This document shows, in pieces, positions 7,911-16,011 of a stretch of DNA of 64,000 nt. The stretch's first letter is position 1. Every line of letters begins with the position of its first letter. The notes beneath the pieces were generated by a model. It was not told where the DNA came from and made no database searches. It saw only the letters and a program-made list of their open reading frames with translations. The position numbers were made by a program, and so were the translations under genes. The DNA lies in contig NZ_JANCTD010000003.1 of the NCBI RefSeq assembly GCF_024297185.1, positions 124,001 through 188,000 on the forward strand, read 5' to 3'. The DNA comes from Lewinella sp. JB7 (GTDB lineage: Bacteria > Bacteroidota > Bacteroidia > Chitinophagales > Saprospiraceae).

Positions 7911-9737
7911 TCACCCCGCCGTTGCCAGCTTGCGTAAGAAGGGCTGGTATCCGGCAGATCGCAACCGGCCGGCATGTTCCCTGGCCGCATCCGCCGTAGC
8001 AAAATCACCTACGACAACGCGGTATACTAATCCCGTATGCGTATTCGCCTCCTGCAGCAGTACCGGCAGACCGAATTCCGCCATCAGCTTCGTACGCAGG
8101 GCAGCGGCTCCCGTGCGGTCGCGGAGGGCACTGACCTGCAGGCCAAATGCGCTCGGGGTAGTAGGCCGATCGTGGAAGGGGGGCGGGGGCGCGGGAGCCG
8201 GGGAAGTACCGCGAGAGCGCAGGGCTTCGGCTACCGCCCGGTCCGCGTTTACCCGACCGTAGCCGAAGCGCATGCTGTAGCCCCGGGCGTCGTAATCGCC
8301 GGGGGTACCGATCTTATCCGCGGTCCGCTCCAGAATATCCTTGACCTGCCGGCTGGTGAGTTCGGGGTTGGCCGAGAGCATGAGCGCGCAGATGCCCGCC
8401 ACGAGGGGGGTCGCGCTGGACGTGCCGCCGAAGTGTTTGTGGTGGGGGCCCCGGTCGCGGCCGTCGACGTAGTACCGTTCGCTAAGTGGTACGCCCGTCA
8501 TCCCCGGATCCCAACTGGCCCGTGCGGCCAGCACGGGCCAACCTCCGTCGCTGGGGGCGACCACCGTAATGCCGCTGCCCCGGTTGGAATAGGCGGCGTG
8601 GGTATCGTTGCTGGTGGAGGCGCCTACGGCAATCACGCCGGGCAGGCGGGCGTAGTAATTGATGAGCTCCCTGCCCTCGTTGCCCACCGCGAACACCACC
8701 ACGCAACCCCGACCGCCGCGACCCGTCGTAAGGGCCGCCGTGATCGCGCGCTCGTGGAGGGGTCCGGGCCGGTAGCGGGCCTCCACCGTACCCCAGGAGC
8801 AGGAGATAATGTCGGCACCCCGGTCGATGCAGTGCTGGAACATGCGTTCGGTATACCGTACGGAATACGTGAGTCCGTGGAGGGGCATCAGCCGCGCATT
8901 CGGAGCGGCACCGACGATGCCGGTTCCGTTGGCTGCCCCCAGCGCGATGCTGGCGCAGGGAGTGCCGTGGGTGCCGGCGGCCGGGCCGGTGGGCAGCCTC
9001 GACTCGTTCGCGGTGACGTTTAACGCGGCCGTGGCCTTGCCCGCCAGGTCGGGGTGGTCGAGGTCGAAGCCTTTGTCGATCACCGCGATGGTCAGGCTGG
9101 TTGATCCGAGATCGTTCAATCGTTCCCAGGCGGCGCGGACCCGGGCGTCCGCGCCGGGCTTCAGGGGGAAGTGGGGTACGCCCGGAACGCTCCCCCCGTT
9201 GTCGAGGTGCCACTCCTCGGGAAACAGCCCGTCGCGGGGTTCAGAGAAGTACTGGTCGAGGGGAATGTCGAGATCCGGAATGGCCGAGGCGATCGCCGGC
9301 AGCGACTGCAGGTCCGCGGCTACCCGCAGCGGATTGCGGCTACGGCGGGAGACCGCGAGCACGAAAGTACCGTCTTCCCGCTGCTCCTCTACCTCCAGGT
9401 TTAACCGACGGAAGATGAGCCGGGCCGCTTCCGGGTCCGTCTCCGGTGCCGGGGTACAGTAGATCAGGCCCGTGGGTACCACGGGTCGGTTATCGTTTTC
9501 GGCAAAGTAGACGTGCGTACCGACCCGCACATCCTCGTGCGTCCGAACCGCATCGAGGGCTTCGTCGACGTCGCGCTCCGGATCGAGGGTGACCACCTCA
9601 AAGCCGCCGAGGTCCGGTATGACGGCCTCCCGCACTTCCGGGGGGGCGGCTTTACCGCTGATCTTCAGGCCGACCAGGGCGGGGCTTTTATGCAGCGTGA
9701 GACGACCGGCGGGGGAATTGACGTGGATGGAGGCCAT
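7911..9737 (-). CDS. S8 subtilisin-family peptidase with C-terminal SPOR-like domain
   Basis: 608 residues. The catalytic triad is clear: Asp in IAVIDKGFDLDHPDL, His in AGTHGTPCAS and Ser in FGGTSSATPLVAG. About 190 residues precede the catalytic domain. After a Pro-rich linker (about residues 515-535) comes a ~75-residue repeat of SPOR type (FGLQVSALRDR ... VYRVVVGDFATADAAREHAGRLRSAG), a fold that binds denuded peptidoglycan strands in other proteins. Unusually, the N-terminus (MASIHVNSPAGRLTLHK) has no signal peptide, so the location is unclear. Start ATG 9737 is followed upstream by a short divergent promoter region shared with the ECF sigma gene. Confidence 0.88.
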   Translation of the reverse strand: MASIHVNSPAGRLTLHKSPALVGLKISGKAAPPEVREAVIPDLGGFEVVTLDPERDVDEALDAVRTHEDVRVGTHVYFAENDNRPVVPTGLIYCTPAPETDPEAARLIFRRLNLEVEEQREDGTFVLAVSRRSRNPLRVAADLQSLPAIASAIPDLDIPLDQYFSEPRDGLFPEEWHLDNGGSVPGVPHFPLKPGADARVRAAWERLNDLGSTSLTIAVIDKGFDLDHPDLAGKATAALNVTANESRLPTGPAAGTHGTPCASIALGAANGTGIVGAAPNARLMPLHGLTYSVRYTERMFQHCIDRGADIISCSWGTVEARYRPGPLHERAITAALTTGRGGRGCVVVFAVGNEGRELINYYARLPGVIAVGASTSNDTHAAYSNRGSGITVVAPSDGGWPVLAARASWDPGMTGVPLSERYYVDGRDRGPHHKHFGGTSSATPLVAGICALMLSANPELTSRQVKDILERTADKIGTPGDYDARGYSMRFGYGRVNADRAVAEALRSRGTSPAPAPPPPFHDRPTTPSAFGLQVSALRDRTGAAALRTKLMAEFGLPVLLQEANTHTGLVYRVVVGDFATADAAREHAGRLRSAGYQPFLRKLATAG

Positions 9738-9815
9738 GGTTTAAGGTAGTTAAAATGCCGTTGTTGCGGCGGGCGCGACTAATTTAGGACCGGTTGGCAG
9801 CACATTCTTTCCCGA

Positions 9816-9834
9816 AACCGTTTACCTTACGGTT
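9816..9834. promoter_or_regulatory. Inverted repeat in the divergent S8/sigma-factor intergenic region
   Basis: AACCGT (9816-9821) and ACGGTT (9829-9834) form a perfect 6-bp inverted repeat with a 7-nt spacer that contains TACCTT, a partial Bacteroidota -7 box. It lies 72 nt before the sigma-factor start in a 168-nt divergent region (9738-9905). An operator or promoter element is possible but the arms are short. Confidence 0.25.
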
Positions 9835-9905
9835 ATGCCGTGGAAGCGGTCGGTACTGCCGCTGGGCACTGCCTGTCCGCATCGGTTTAACCCGTAGAAA
9901 TCAGT

Positions 9906-10457
9906 ATGGACTATACGATATGTCTGGAAAATGATGAAGAACGCTTCGTAGCCGCGCTGCGACGGGGTGATCGGGAGGCGCAACGCGTGTTGTACGAAAC
10001 GCATTTCAGCCCCCTGATGGCTATTTGTCAGCGGTATACGGGTAGTGAAGACGAGGCCATGGACCTGCTTCACGAGTCCTTCATCAAGATCTTTGGCAAA
10101 ATCGGACGGTACGAAAGTGGTACGGCACTGCTGGCCTGGATGCGGCGCATCACGGTCAATACGGCCATCGACTACTACCGGAGAACCGTAAGACGACGTA
10201 CCGAGGACCTGGAACGCGCCTACCACGTGAGCAGCGACGTACCGGACGTGATCGCCCAGTGTTCCGCTCAGGAAATTCTGGCGGCCGTCCAGCAGCTACC
10301 GCCCACTTACCGCACGATTTTCAACCTCTACGTTATCGAAGGTTATAGCCATAAGGAGATTGCCGATCAACTGAATATTACCGATTCCACCTCACGTTCC
10401 AACCTGGTCAAAGCGAGAAACAAACTACAAAAATCGCTTACCGCACCGGGCCGCTAG
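9906..10457 (+). CDS. ECF-type RNA polymerase sigma factor
   Basis: 183 residues. Region 2 lies at about residues 15-85 (YETHFSPLMAICQRYTGSEDEAMDLLHESFIKIF ... is its core, with LLAWMRRITVNTAIDYYR following) and region 4 at about 120-175 (LPPTYRTIFNLYVIEGYSHKEIADQL, a helix-turn-helix). The short length and missing regions 1 and 3 define an extracytoplasmic-function sigma factor. The next gene begins 3 nt after its stop and has features expected of a membrane partner, so the pair is likely an envelope-sensing regulator. Start ATG 9906 is the first in-frame ATG with a natural N-terminus. Confidence 0.93.
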   Translation: MDYTICLENDEERFVAALRRGDREAQRVLYETHFSPLMAICQRYTGSEDEAMDLLHESFIKIFGKIGRYESGTALLAWMRRITVNTAIDYYRRTVRRRTEDLERAYHVSSDVPDVIAQCSAQEILAAVQQLPPTYRTIFNLYVIEGYSHKEIADQLNITDSTSRSNLVKARNKLQKSLTAPGR

Positions 10458-10459
10458 TA

Positions 10460-11947
10460 ATGAAAGAAACACACCCTCTCGACGAACTGATCCGCCAGCG
10501 GATTGAAAGCTTGCCGCCGCCACCGGCCCGGGGCTGGGACACCCTAGTCGAAAAGCTCGACGCTCCTACCCCTTCCGACCTGTCCGTAGCCGATAAACTA
10601 GCTACCCTGCAACCCGTCGCCCCAACGGGCAGCTGGGACGCCTTCGAGGCCAAGCTGTCCGCCGCCGAAGCCCGGGTGGATGAACTGGTCGCCACCAGTC
10701 TTCAGCAGACCGCGCCGGCCGCCCCCTCCGGCTGGGCCCTACTGGCCGCGCGGCTCGAGCTCATCGGCCAGCGGCGGGAAATGGTGTTTTGCCTGAAAGT
10801 TTCGGAAGCCGCCCTCTTACTCAGCGCCCTATTGGTGTTCCTTCGTCTGGGGGATCTGCCCACCCTACGTCCCCAGGCCGCAAACGAAGTGGAAGTGCCG
10901 ACGGCGGCATTCCCCATCAGCCTGGCATCCCCTCCGACTTCGCCCCCCGGTTTAGTTCTTGACTCCCCTTCGGCGCTCCCCCCCGAGGTGCCCCCGACCC
11001 CGGCGGCCGCGGTGTCCGCTGCTTCGGTAGTTGCTCCCCTACCCGTCCGGGTACCCACGCCCCGGGCCCAGGCCACCCGTTTCCGCACCGTTCGGACGGT
11101 AGAGCGCACGGGGTTGCTGCCGCGCCAATCCTACACCATTTCCCTGCTGCCCCAGGACGTGCAGCCCGCCCTGAGTCTGCCCCGCCTGCAACCGGTCGAG
11201 GCCATTCAGTACTACCTGAATGTATTCGCCTCCCCCATCGACTTCAATCAGGTCGTTACCCTCGAAAACCCTTCGCTGGGTATTCAGCCGCAGTCCAATC
11301 TGTCCACCGGACATAGCGCGGGCATCCTGGTCGACATCGTTCAGGGCGCCAACGGTCTGCAGACCGGCCTCATTTACGGCTTCCGGTCCTACGTACCGGC
11401 GGAGATCCTCAGCCTGGAGAACGTTCACAACCAACGCGAGGAAGAAGACCGTATTCGCTTCGGCCGGCTGACGTACAGTACGGTATCTATTCCCCTGATC
11501 TACGAACGCGAACTCCACGCGACGGACAAGTGGCGGCTAAATGCCGGATTAGGCATGGCCATGAACGTGATCCTATCCTCCGAATTTAAACTCGGGGATG
11601 GCTTCACCATGGACGACCTGGATCGGCAGATCCGTGAGTTCCGCGAGCAGCGCCGCATTGCCGGCAACATCCCCTACGAGGGCCGGGAGCGTGGAACCAA
11701 CAAGATCCTCACCCCCGAATCCGGGTATCTGGAGGGCGGGTCGCTCCTCGACAACAGCAGCCTGTACCTGAGCGGAAATGTTCGCGTGGAGCGCTTACTC
11801 ACCGATCACTGGAGCCTCTACTTCTCGCCTACCGTAACCCGCCTGATCACGGTGAGAAACGACGACGGAGGTAAGGGCCCCCTGGAAGACCGCATCCACA
11901 ATACCATGCTTCGCCTGGGCACCCGCATTCGGCTGACCGACAAATAG
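10460..11947 (+). CDS. Putative anti-sigma/outer-membrane-barrel-like fusion with 33-residue repeats
   Basis: 495 residues, starting 3 nt after the sigma gene. Three copies of a W-x-x-[LF]-x-x-[KR]-L motif lie at residues 25-34, 58-67 and 91-100, with the tryptophans (W26, W59, W92) spaced exactly 33 residues apart. They are followed by one predicted transmembrane helix (about 112-128), then a long Pro/Ala/Val-rich linker (about 135-205), and a C-terminal ~250 residues with alternating amphipathic strands (YYLNVFASP, STVSIPLIYER, WRLNAGLGMAM, HWSLYFSPTV) like the Bacteroidota outer-membrane beta-barrel fold. Position after an ECF sigma gene suggests the N-terminal repeats bind sigma. Topology is a puzzle: one inner-membrane helix places the barrel-like part in the periplasm. 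Confidence 0.6.
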   Translation: MKETHPLDELIRQRIESLPPPPARGWDTLVEKLDAPTPSDLSVADKLATLQPVAPTGSWDAFEAKLSAAEARVDELVATSLQQTAPAAPSGWALLAARLELIGQRREMVFCLKVSEAALLLSALLVFLRLGDLPTLRPQAANEVEVPTAAFPISLASPPTSPPGLVLDSPSALPPEVPPTPAAAVSAASVVAPLPVRVPTPRAQATRFRTVRTVERTGLLPRQSYTISLLPQDVQPALSLPRLQPVEAIQYYLNVFASPIDFNQVVTLENPSLGIQPQSNLSTGHSAGILVDIVQGANGLQTGLIYGFRSYVPAEILSLENVHNQREEEDRIRFGRLTYSTVSIPLIYERELHATDKWRLNAGLGMAMNVILSSEFKLGDGFTMDDLDRQIREFREQRRIAGNIPYEGRERGTNKILTPESGYLEGGSLLDNSSLYLSGNVRVERLLTDHWSLYFSPTVTRLITVRNDDGGKGPLEDRIHNTMLRLGTRIRLTDK

Positions 11948-12004
11948 GGCTTAACGTTACCTTAGCGGTTCAACCACTCCTAGTCCCGGCTACGTTAACC
12001 GCCC

Positions 12005-13597
12005 ATGAACCGTATTTCCGCTTTGGCGCTCTGCCTCCTGTTGAGCGCCCTTCCCCTGACCGCCCAGCGTGCTCCCCTGCCTACGACCGACGAGGAGGCG
12101 CGGGAACTGGCCGCCACCATCACCCCCGCCGACCTTCGCCGTCACCTGACGATCCTGTCGGCCGACGATATGGAGGGCCGGGAAACCGGCGAACCCGGAC
12201 AAAAGAAAGCGGCCGCCTACTTACGCTCACAACTGGAAGCGCTGGGCTTTCCGGCCATCGGGGAAGAAGATGGATACTTCCAGACCATCAAATTCAGTCG
12301 CCAGAAGTGGGAAGAGATCAGCCTGACCCTACACGGAAAGGAGCTTCGCCATTTATGGGAGTTTTACGCGGCACCTAGTCGGAACGACAGCCGGGAAGCG
12401 GTACGGATCGGTGAAATCACCTTCCTGGGCTACGGAATCGACGACGAAGGCTACAGCGACTACCGCGACCGGGATGTCAGCGGTAAAACCATCCTCATCT
12501 TCGCCGGCGAACCCCGTGATCGGAACGGTAGATTTATCCTTACCGGGACGAAGGACCCGTCGACGTGGAGCCTGGATAACGCGCGAAAACTGCAACTCGC
12601 CCGCGAACGGGGAGTCGAAACCGTCCTCATTATTGACCCCGCCTTCAAGCAGAACGTCCAGGAGGTACGCAAGGAAACCCTCGACGGGAGAATGCGCATG
12701 GCGGAGCGGACCGAGGCCGAGCGGCGCGAAGCCAACCACGTCTACATCACCCCGACCCTGGCGCGCGAGCTCCTCGGAGACGATTACCGTAAGGTGATCA
12801 AAGCGCGCAAGAAGATTGAAAAATCGGGGCGATCCCGCCCGGTGACGGTGGCTACCGATATGGTACTGACCCAGCGCAAGGCGGTGACCGAGCTGATCGG
12901 CGAGAATGTACTGGGCTTCCTGGAGGGTACCGATTCCGTGCTGAAACGGGAGATCCTGGTCGTCAGTGCCCACTACGATCACATCGGACGGCGCGGTGAC
13001 GCGATCTTCAACGGGGCCGATGATAACGGATCGGGCACGAGCACGGTCCTGGAGATCGCCGAAGCATTCGTACAGGCGAAACGGGAGGGTAAAGGACCGC
13101 GCCGCAGCGTACTATTTCTCTGGGTCAGCGGAGAGGAAAAAGGATTATTAGGCTCGGAGTACTACGCCACCCACCCCGTCTTCCCCCTGGAGCAGACCAT
13201 TGCCGACATCAACGTCGACATGGTGGGACGAGTCGACCCCAAGCACGCCGGAAATCCCTATTACATCTACGTCATCGGCAGCGATCGACTCAGTTCCGAA
13301 ATGCACCGCATCAACGAGACCGTGAACCGCGATTTTACCCAGCTCGAGCTGGACTATACCTATAATGCCGAAGACGATCCCAACCGCTACTACTACCGGT
13401 CGGATCACTACAACTTCGCGCGCAACGGCATCCCGAGTATCTTCTTCTTCAACGGCAGCCATGCCGATTACCACCGGGACACGGACACGATCGAAAAGAT
13501 CAACTTCGAAAAGATGGCCCGCATCGGACACCTGGTGTTCTACAATGCCTGGCAACTCGCTAACCAGGACAAGCGTATCGAGGTCGACGTGAAGTAA
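12005..13597 (+). CDS. M28 family zinc aminopeptidase
   Basis: 530 residues with signal peptide (MNRISALALCLLLSALPLTAQ). The zinc-site landmarks of M28 are in order: AHYDHIG (first His), NGADDNGSG (bridging Asp), SGEEKGLLGS (catalytic Glu and Glu ligand), NVDMVGR (Asp) and the final His in the region of GSHADYHRDTDT. An insert of roughly residues 115-250 before the catalytic core (GEITFLGYGI ... TVLIIDP) resembles a protease-associated-type domain. An exported peptidase that trims N-terminal residues is expected. It is separated by only 13 nt from the convergent HD-PycTM gene. Confidence 0.92.
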   Translation: MNRISALALCLLLSALPLTAQRAPLPTTDEEARELAATITPADLRRHLTILSADDMEGRETGEPGQKKAAAYLRSQLEALGFPAIGEEDGYFQTIKFSRQKWEEISLTLHGKELRHLWEFYAAPSRNDSREAVRIGEITFLGYGIDDEGYSDYRDRDVSGKTILIFAGEPRDRNGRFILTGTKDPSTWSLDNARKLQLARERGVETVLIIDPAFKQNVQEVRKETLDGRMRMAERTEAERREANHVYITPTLARELLGDDYRKVIKARKKIEKSGRSRPVTVATDMVLTQRKAVTELIGENVLGFLEGTDSVLKREILVVSAHYDHIGRRGDAIFNGADDNGSGTSTVLEIAEAFVQAKREGKGPRRSVLFLWVSGEEKGLLGSEYYATHPVFPLEQTIADINVDMVGRVDPKHAGNPYYIYVIGSDRLSSEMHRINETVNRDFTQLELDYTYNAEDDPNRYYYRSDHYNFARNGIPSIFFFNGSHADYHRDTDTIEKINFEKMARIGHLVFYNAWQLANQDKRIEVDVK

Positions 13598-13610
13598 GGC
13601 GGCCCGGCAC

Positions 13611-14900
13611 CTAAAATCCGAAAAACGAACTGCCGACCCGCACTTCCGTCTGCTGGTTGTAGTAGACGGACGCCGCCACGAAAGACAGCACGGCCAGGAT
13701 AATGCCGAACAGAAAGACGTTATAGCAGATGCGCAGGTAGGTGTACTTCTTGGCCAGTACCACGCCGAGGTAGTAAAGATCCCGGGTCATGGTAGAGTAC
13801 AGAAAATCCTCATCGCGGATCATCTCCATCATGCCGTAGTGGAAGTCGTCGAGTTCCATATTATAGAAGTTGCCGAAGAAGAGCAAATTGCTGCGCTTGG
13901 CCTTAATGTCTTCCAGGCTGACTTTCCCCTCCGTCACCTTCGGCCGGGTGGCCTGAATGGCGTAGAACAGCGACAGTAAGCATACGCCGACCAGGATGAT
14001 CGTAGGGGCGGTGAGGTGAGGATTGGAATCGAGTTTCGGAAACAGGTTGGCCGCCGAAATGCTCAGGATGATCGCATTCACGGAGAGCATGATGTTGGCT
14101 TTGTTGTCCGCGATGCTGCTGAGATTGACGTGGGTGCGGTAGGTGGCCCGGTACATGGTTTCCACGCCGCGGCCGGGTCGTAGCTCCTTGCGCTTGCCCG
14201 CCTTCTCGCCCTTGTTCTTTCTGATTTGCTTCTTCTGCTGTTTGGTCCGCTCGAGCTCCTCGAGGGTGGTCGGGGTCTGGTCGGGATAGAGGGCTTTTTT
14301 ACGTTTGTAGAGTTGACGTACATGCTTTTCCTTCCGCTCCCCGAAAAGTTCGCGCGCCGCCTCCGTGTGGTATTCGTGATCGACCATGAAGGCGAGTTCG
14401 AAGTCGATCCACTCCTGGTCGGACATGACCGCGTTGCGGGTGAGGGCGAACTCCTGACGCACGCGCCCGCAGCGGTCCCAGTAGCTGGTATCCCCCAGGT
14501 GACTCAGATCGGCATCCGCCACGATCTCCTCCAGGAAGGTGTGGGGTTGCTGCGGCATGCGGGTGGCCATGATGGCTCCGCGCACTTCCTCGATCAGGGC
14601 GTCATCCGTCACCCCCCGCTCCCGCAAAAACCCTTCGGCGTGATCGGCGCTGCGGCGCTCGTGCTCCGCCCACCCCTCGGCGTAGCCCGTGTCGTGGAAC
14701 CACGCCGCGATTCGGATGATCAGCAGCTCCCGCGGGGTCAGTTCGTAGTGGGTCGCCAGCTCGCCGGCCGCCTCCACGACGGCACAGGTGTGCTGAAAGT
14801 TGTGGTAGACGAACTTAGGGTCGATATTGTCCTTGATGTACTGCTCGACGTGGGCTTTCACTTCGGGCAACAGATCGGCCGGTACGGTTACTGTATCCAT
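13611..14900 (-). CDS. HD-domain phosphohydrolase fused to Pycsar-type transmembrane effector domain
   Basis: 429 residues. An HD domain (about 20-195) shows YHNFQHT (His33, His37), the HD pair His69-Asp70 in WFHDTGY, and DADLSHLG (Asp131), a full set of metal-binding positions. After a Lys-rich linker (220-245) comes a membrane domain whose signature IADNKANIMLSVNA (263-276) and helices at about 269-288, 300-316 and 393-413 match the PycTM domain (DUF5706), the membrane-depolarising effector of cyclic-pyrimidine Pycsar anti-phage systems. No cyclase gene lies next to it. The upstream near-promoter TATATTTA (minus strand, just before the start) suggests a very short leader. The molecule sensed or cleaved is not evident. 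Confidence 0.85.
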   Translation of the reverse strand: MDTVTVPADLLPEVKAHVEQYIKDNIDPKFVYHNFQHTCAVVEAAGELATHYELTPRELLIIRIAAWFHDTGYAEGWAEHERRSADHAEGFLRERGVTDDALIEEVRGAIMATRMPQQPHTFLEEIVADADLSHLGDTSYWDRCGRVRQEFALTRNAVMSDQEWIDFELAFMVDHEYHTEAARELFGERKEKHVRQLYKRKKALYPDQTPTTLEELERTKQQKKQIRKNKGEKAGKRKELRPGRGVETMYRATYRTHVNLSSIADNKANIMLSVNAIILSISAANLFPKLDSNPHLTAPTIILVGVCLLSLFYAIQATRPKVTEGKVSLEDIKAKRSNLLFFGNFYNMELDDFHYGMMEMIRDEDFLYSTMTRDLYYLGVVLAKKYTYLRICYNVFLFGIILAVLSFVAASVYYNQQTEVRVGSSFFGF

Positions 14901-15006
14901 TGGGTAAATATAAGGGCAGGGTTCGCGCTTTCGCTTCCCGGCCGGGGAGGGGACGTTAACCCAGGCGACCCCTCGTGCGTTTCCGTACTAAATCACGGCT
15001 TCCACC

Positions 15007-15417
15007 ATGAAATACCAATCCTACCGTCGCTACTTCAGTCCGCTGCGATTCTGGACCAAGATTGCCGGGTTTGCCCGCACGGCGGGAACCAAGACCGTCT
15101 ACACCGCCCTGCTGTTGTACTACGCCTACGAGCGGGAGGAGACGCCGGGATGGGCGAAGAAGATCGTACTGGGCGCACTCGGCTACCTCGTCATGCCCCT
15201 GGATGCCGTTCCTGACCTCACCCCCATCCTTGGGTACACCGACGACGTCACGGTGCTCGGCGCCGGGCTGATGACCATCGCCGCCTACATCAATAAAGAC
15301 GTGCGGGACCGTGCCCGGACCACCCTTACCCGCTGGCTCCCCGACCCGCGGGAAGACGATATTCGTGACGTCGACGCCCGGCTCGCCAATCACACCGCCC
15401 CCGGACCGGACCGGTAG
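15007..15417 (+). CDS. YkvA-family (DUF1232) protein
   Basis: 136 residues. The central segment LGALGYLVMPLDAVPDLTPILGYTDDVTVLGAGL carries the DUF1232 landmarks: a hydrophobic helix, the P-x-D-x-[IV]-P-D motif, a loop and a DD pair followed by a second hydrophobic helix. The basic N-terminus (YRRYFSPLRFW) and acidic tail are unremarkable. The family consists of small membrane-associated proteins of unknown function. It stands alone between the divergent HD-PycTM gene (106 nt) and the PspA-like pair (60 nt, with its own promoter box). Confidence 0.88.
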   Translation: MKYQSYRRYFSPLRFWTKIAGFARTAGTKTVYTALLLYYAYEREETPGWAKKIVLGALGYLVMPLDAVPDLTPILGYTDDVTVLGAGLMTIAAYINKDVRDRARTTLTRWLPDPREDDIRDVDARLANHTAPGPDR

Positions 15418-15445
15418 GTAGCCGCTCGGTCCCGCCCGGGGTCCT

Positions 15446-15453
15446 TACATTTG
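15446..15453 (+). promoter_or_regulatory. Bacteroidota -7 box TACATTTG for the PspA-like pair
   Basis: TACATTTG matches the TAnnTTTG consensus exactly and ends 24 nt before the ATG at 15478, giving an expected leader of about 18-20 nt that is C-rich. Confidence 0.5.
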
Positions 15454-15477
15454 TTCCTTGCATAAACTCCCCCCCCC

Positions 15478-15999
15478 ATGTCCGGTACCAACAACCGATT
15501 TGCCAATGCCCTGATGAAGGCCCTGGAGAAGCGAAATCTCGAAGGCTTCGACTACCTTGAATTCAAACAGTCCGTGGGCCGGCTCACCGACATCGGTATG
15601 GACCTGGATACGGCCATCAATTCCGCCTTCATCACCGGCTCCTCGGTCGGGCTGACGAAGGAGAAGCTCATCAAGACGGCCGGATACTACGCCGAGGTAC
15701 TGCAGGACGAAAAATCCCAGTTCATGCGCAGCCTGGAGAAGCACCTGGTCGACAACGTCGAGGGCAAGGCCAAGCAGACCGGCGAATTGAAGAAGAAGAT
15801 CGCGAACTGGGAAACGAAGATTGAGCAGTTGCGTCAGCAGGTCGAGGCGGCACGCGAGCAAATCGAGGCGGCCGACGCCCAGATCCAGGCCGCCCGTACC
15901 AAGGCGGAGGAAAACCAGCAAGGCTTCGAGGAGGCCCTGGAGGTGATCACGCAAACCATCAACCAGGATCTGGCCGATATCCGTCGCGTAATACCCTAA
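15478..15999 (+). CDS. Coiled-coil protein paired with the PspA-like gene
   Basis: 173 residues, soluble. Residues 1-95 look globular and helical (EGFDYLEFKQSVGRL, GMDLDTAINSAFITG); residues ~95-160 form a strong coiled coil (KIANWETKIEQLRQQVEAAR and onward) with heptad-like spacing. No family is recognised. It begins at ATG 15478 under its own promoter box and ends 12 nt before the membrane-anchored PspA-like gene, so the two are almost certainly one operon. A partner or regulator that assembles with the PspA-like coiled coil is a reasonable inference, not a demonstrated role. Confidence 0.7.
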   Translation: MSGTNNRFANALMKALEKRNLEGFDYLEFKQSVGRLTDIGMDLDTAINSAFITGSSVGLTKEKLIKTAGYYAEVLQDEKSQFMRSLEKHLVDNVEGKAKQTGELKKKIANWETKIEQLRQQVEAAREQIEAADAQIQAARTKAEENQQGFEEALEVITQTINQDLADIRRVIP

Positions 16000-16011
16000 G
16001 CCCCCCAACTA

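Noticed and set aside
8037-9023. 328-codon plus-strand frame inside the subtilisin gene
   Set aside because: Antisense shadow of a gene with intact catalytic motifs.
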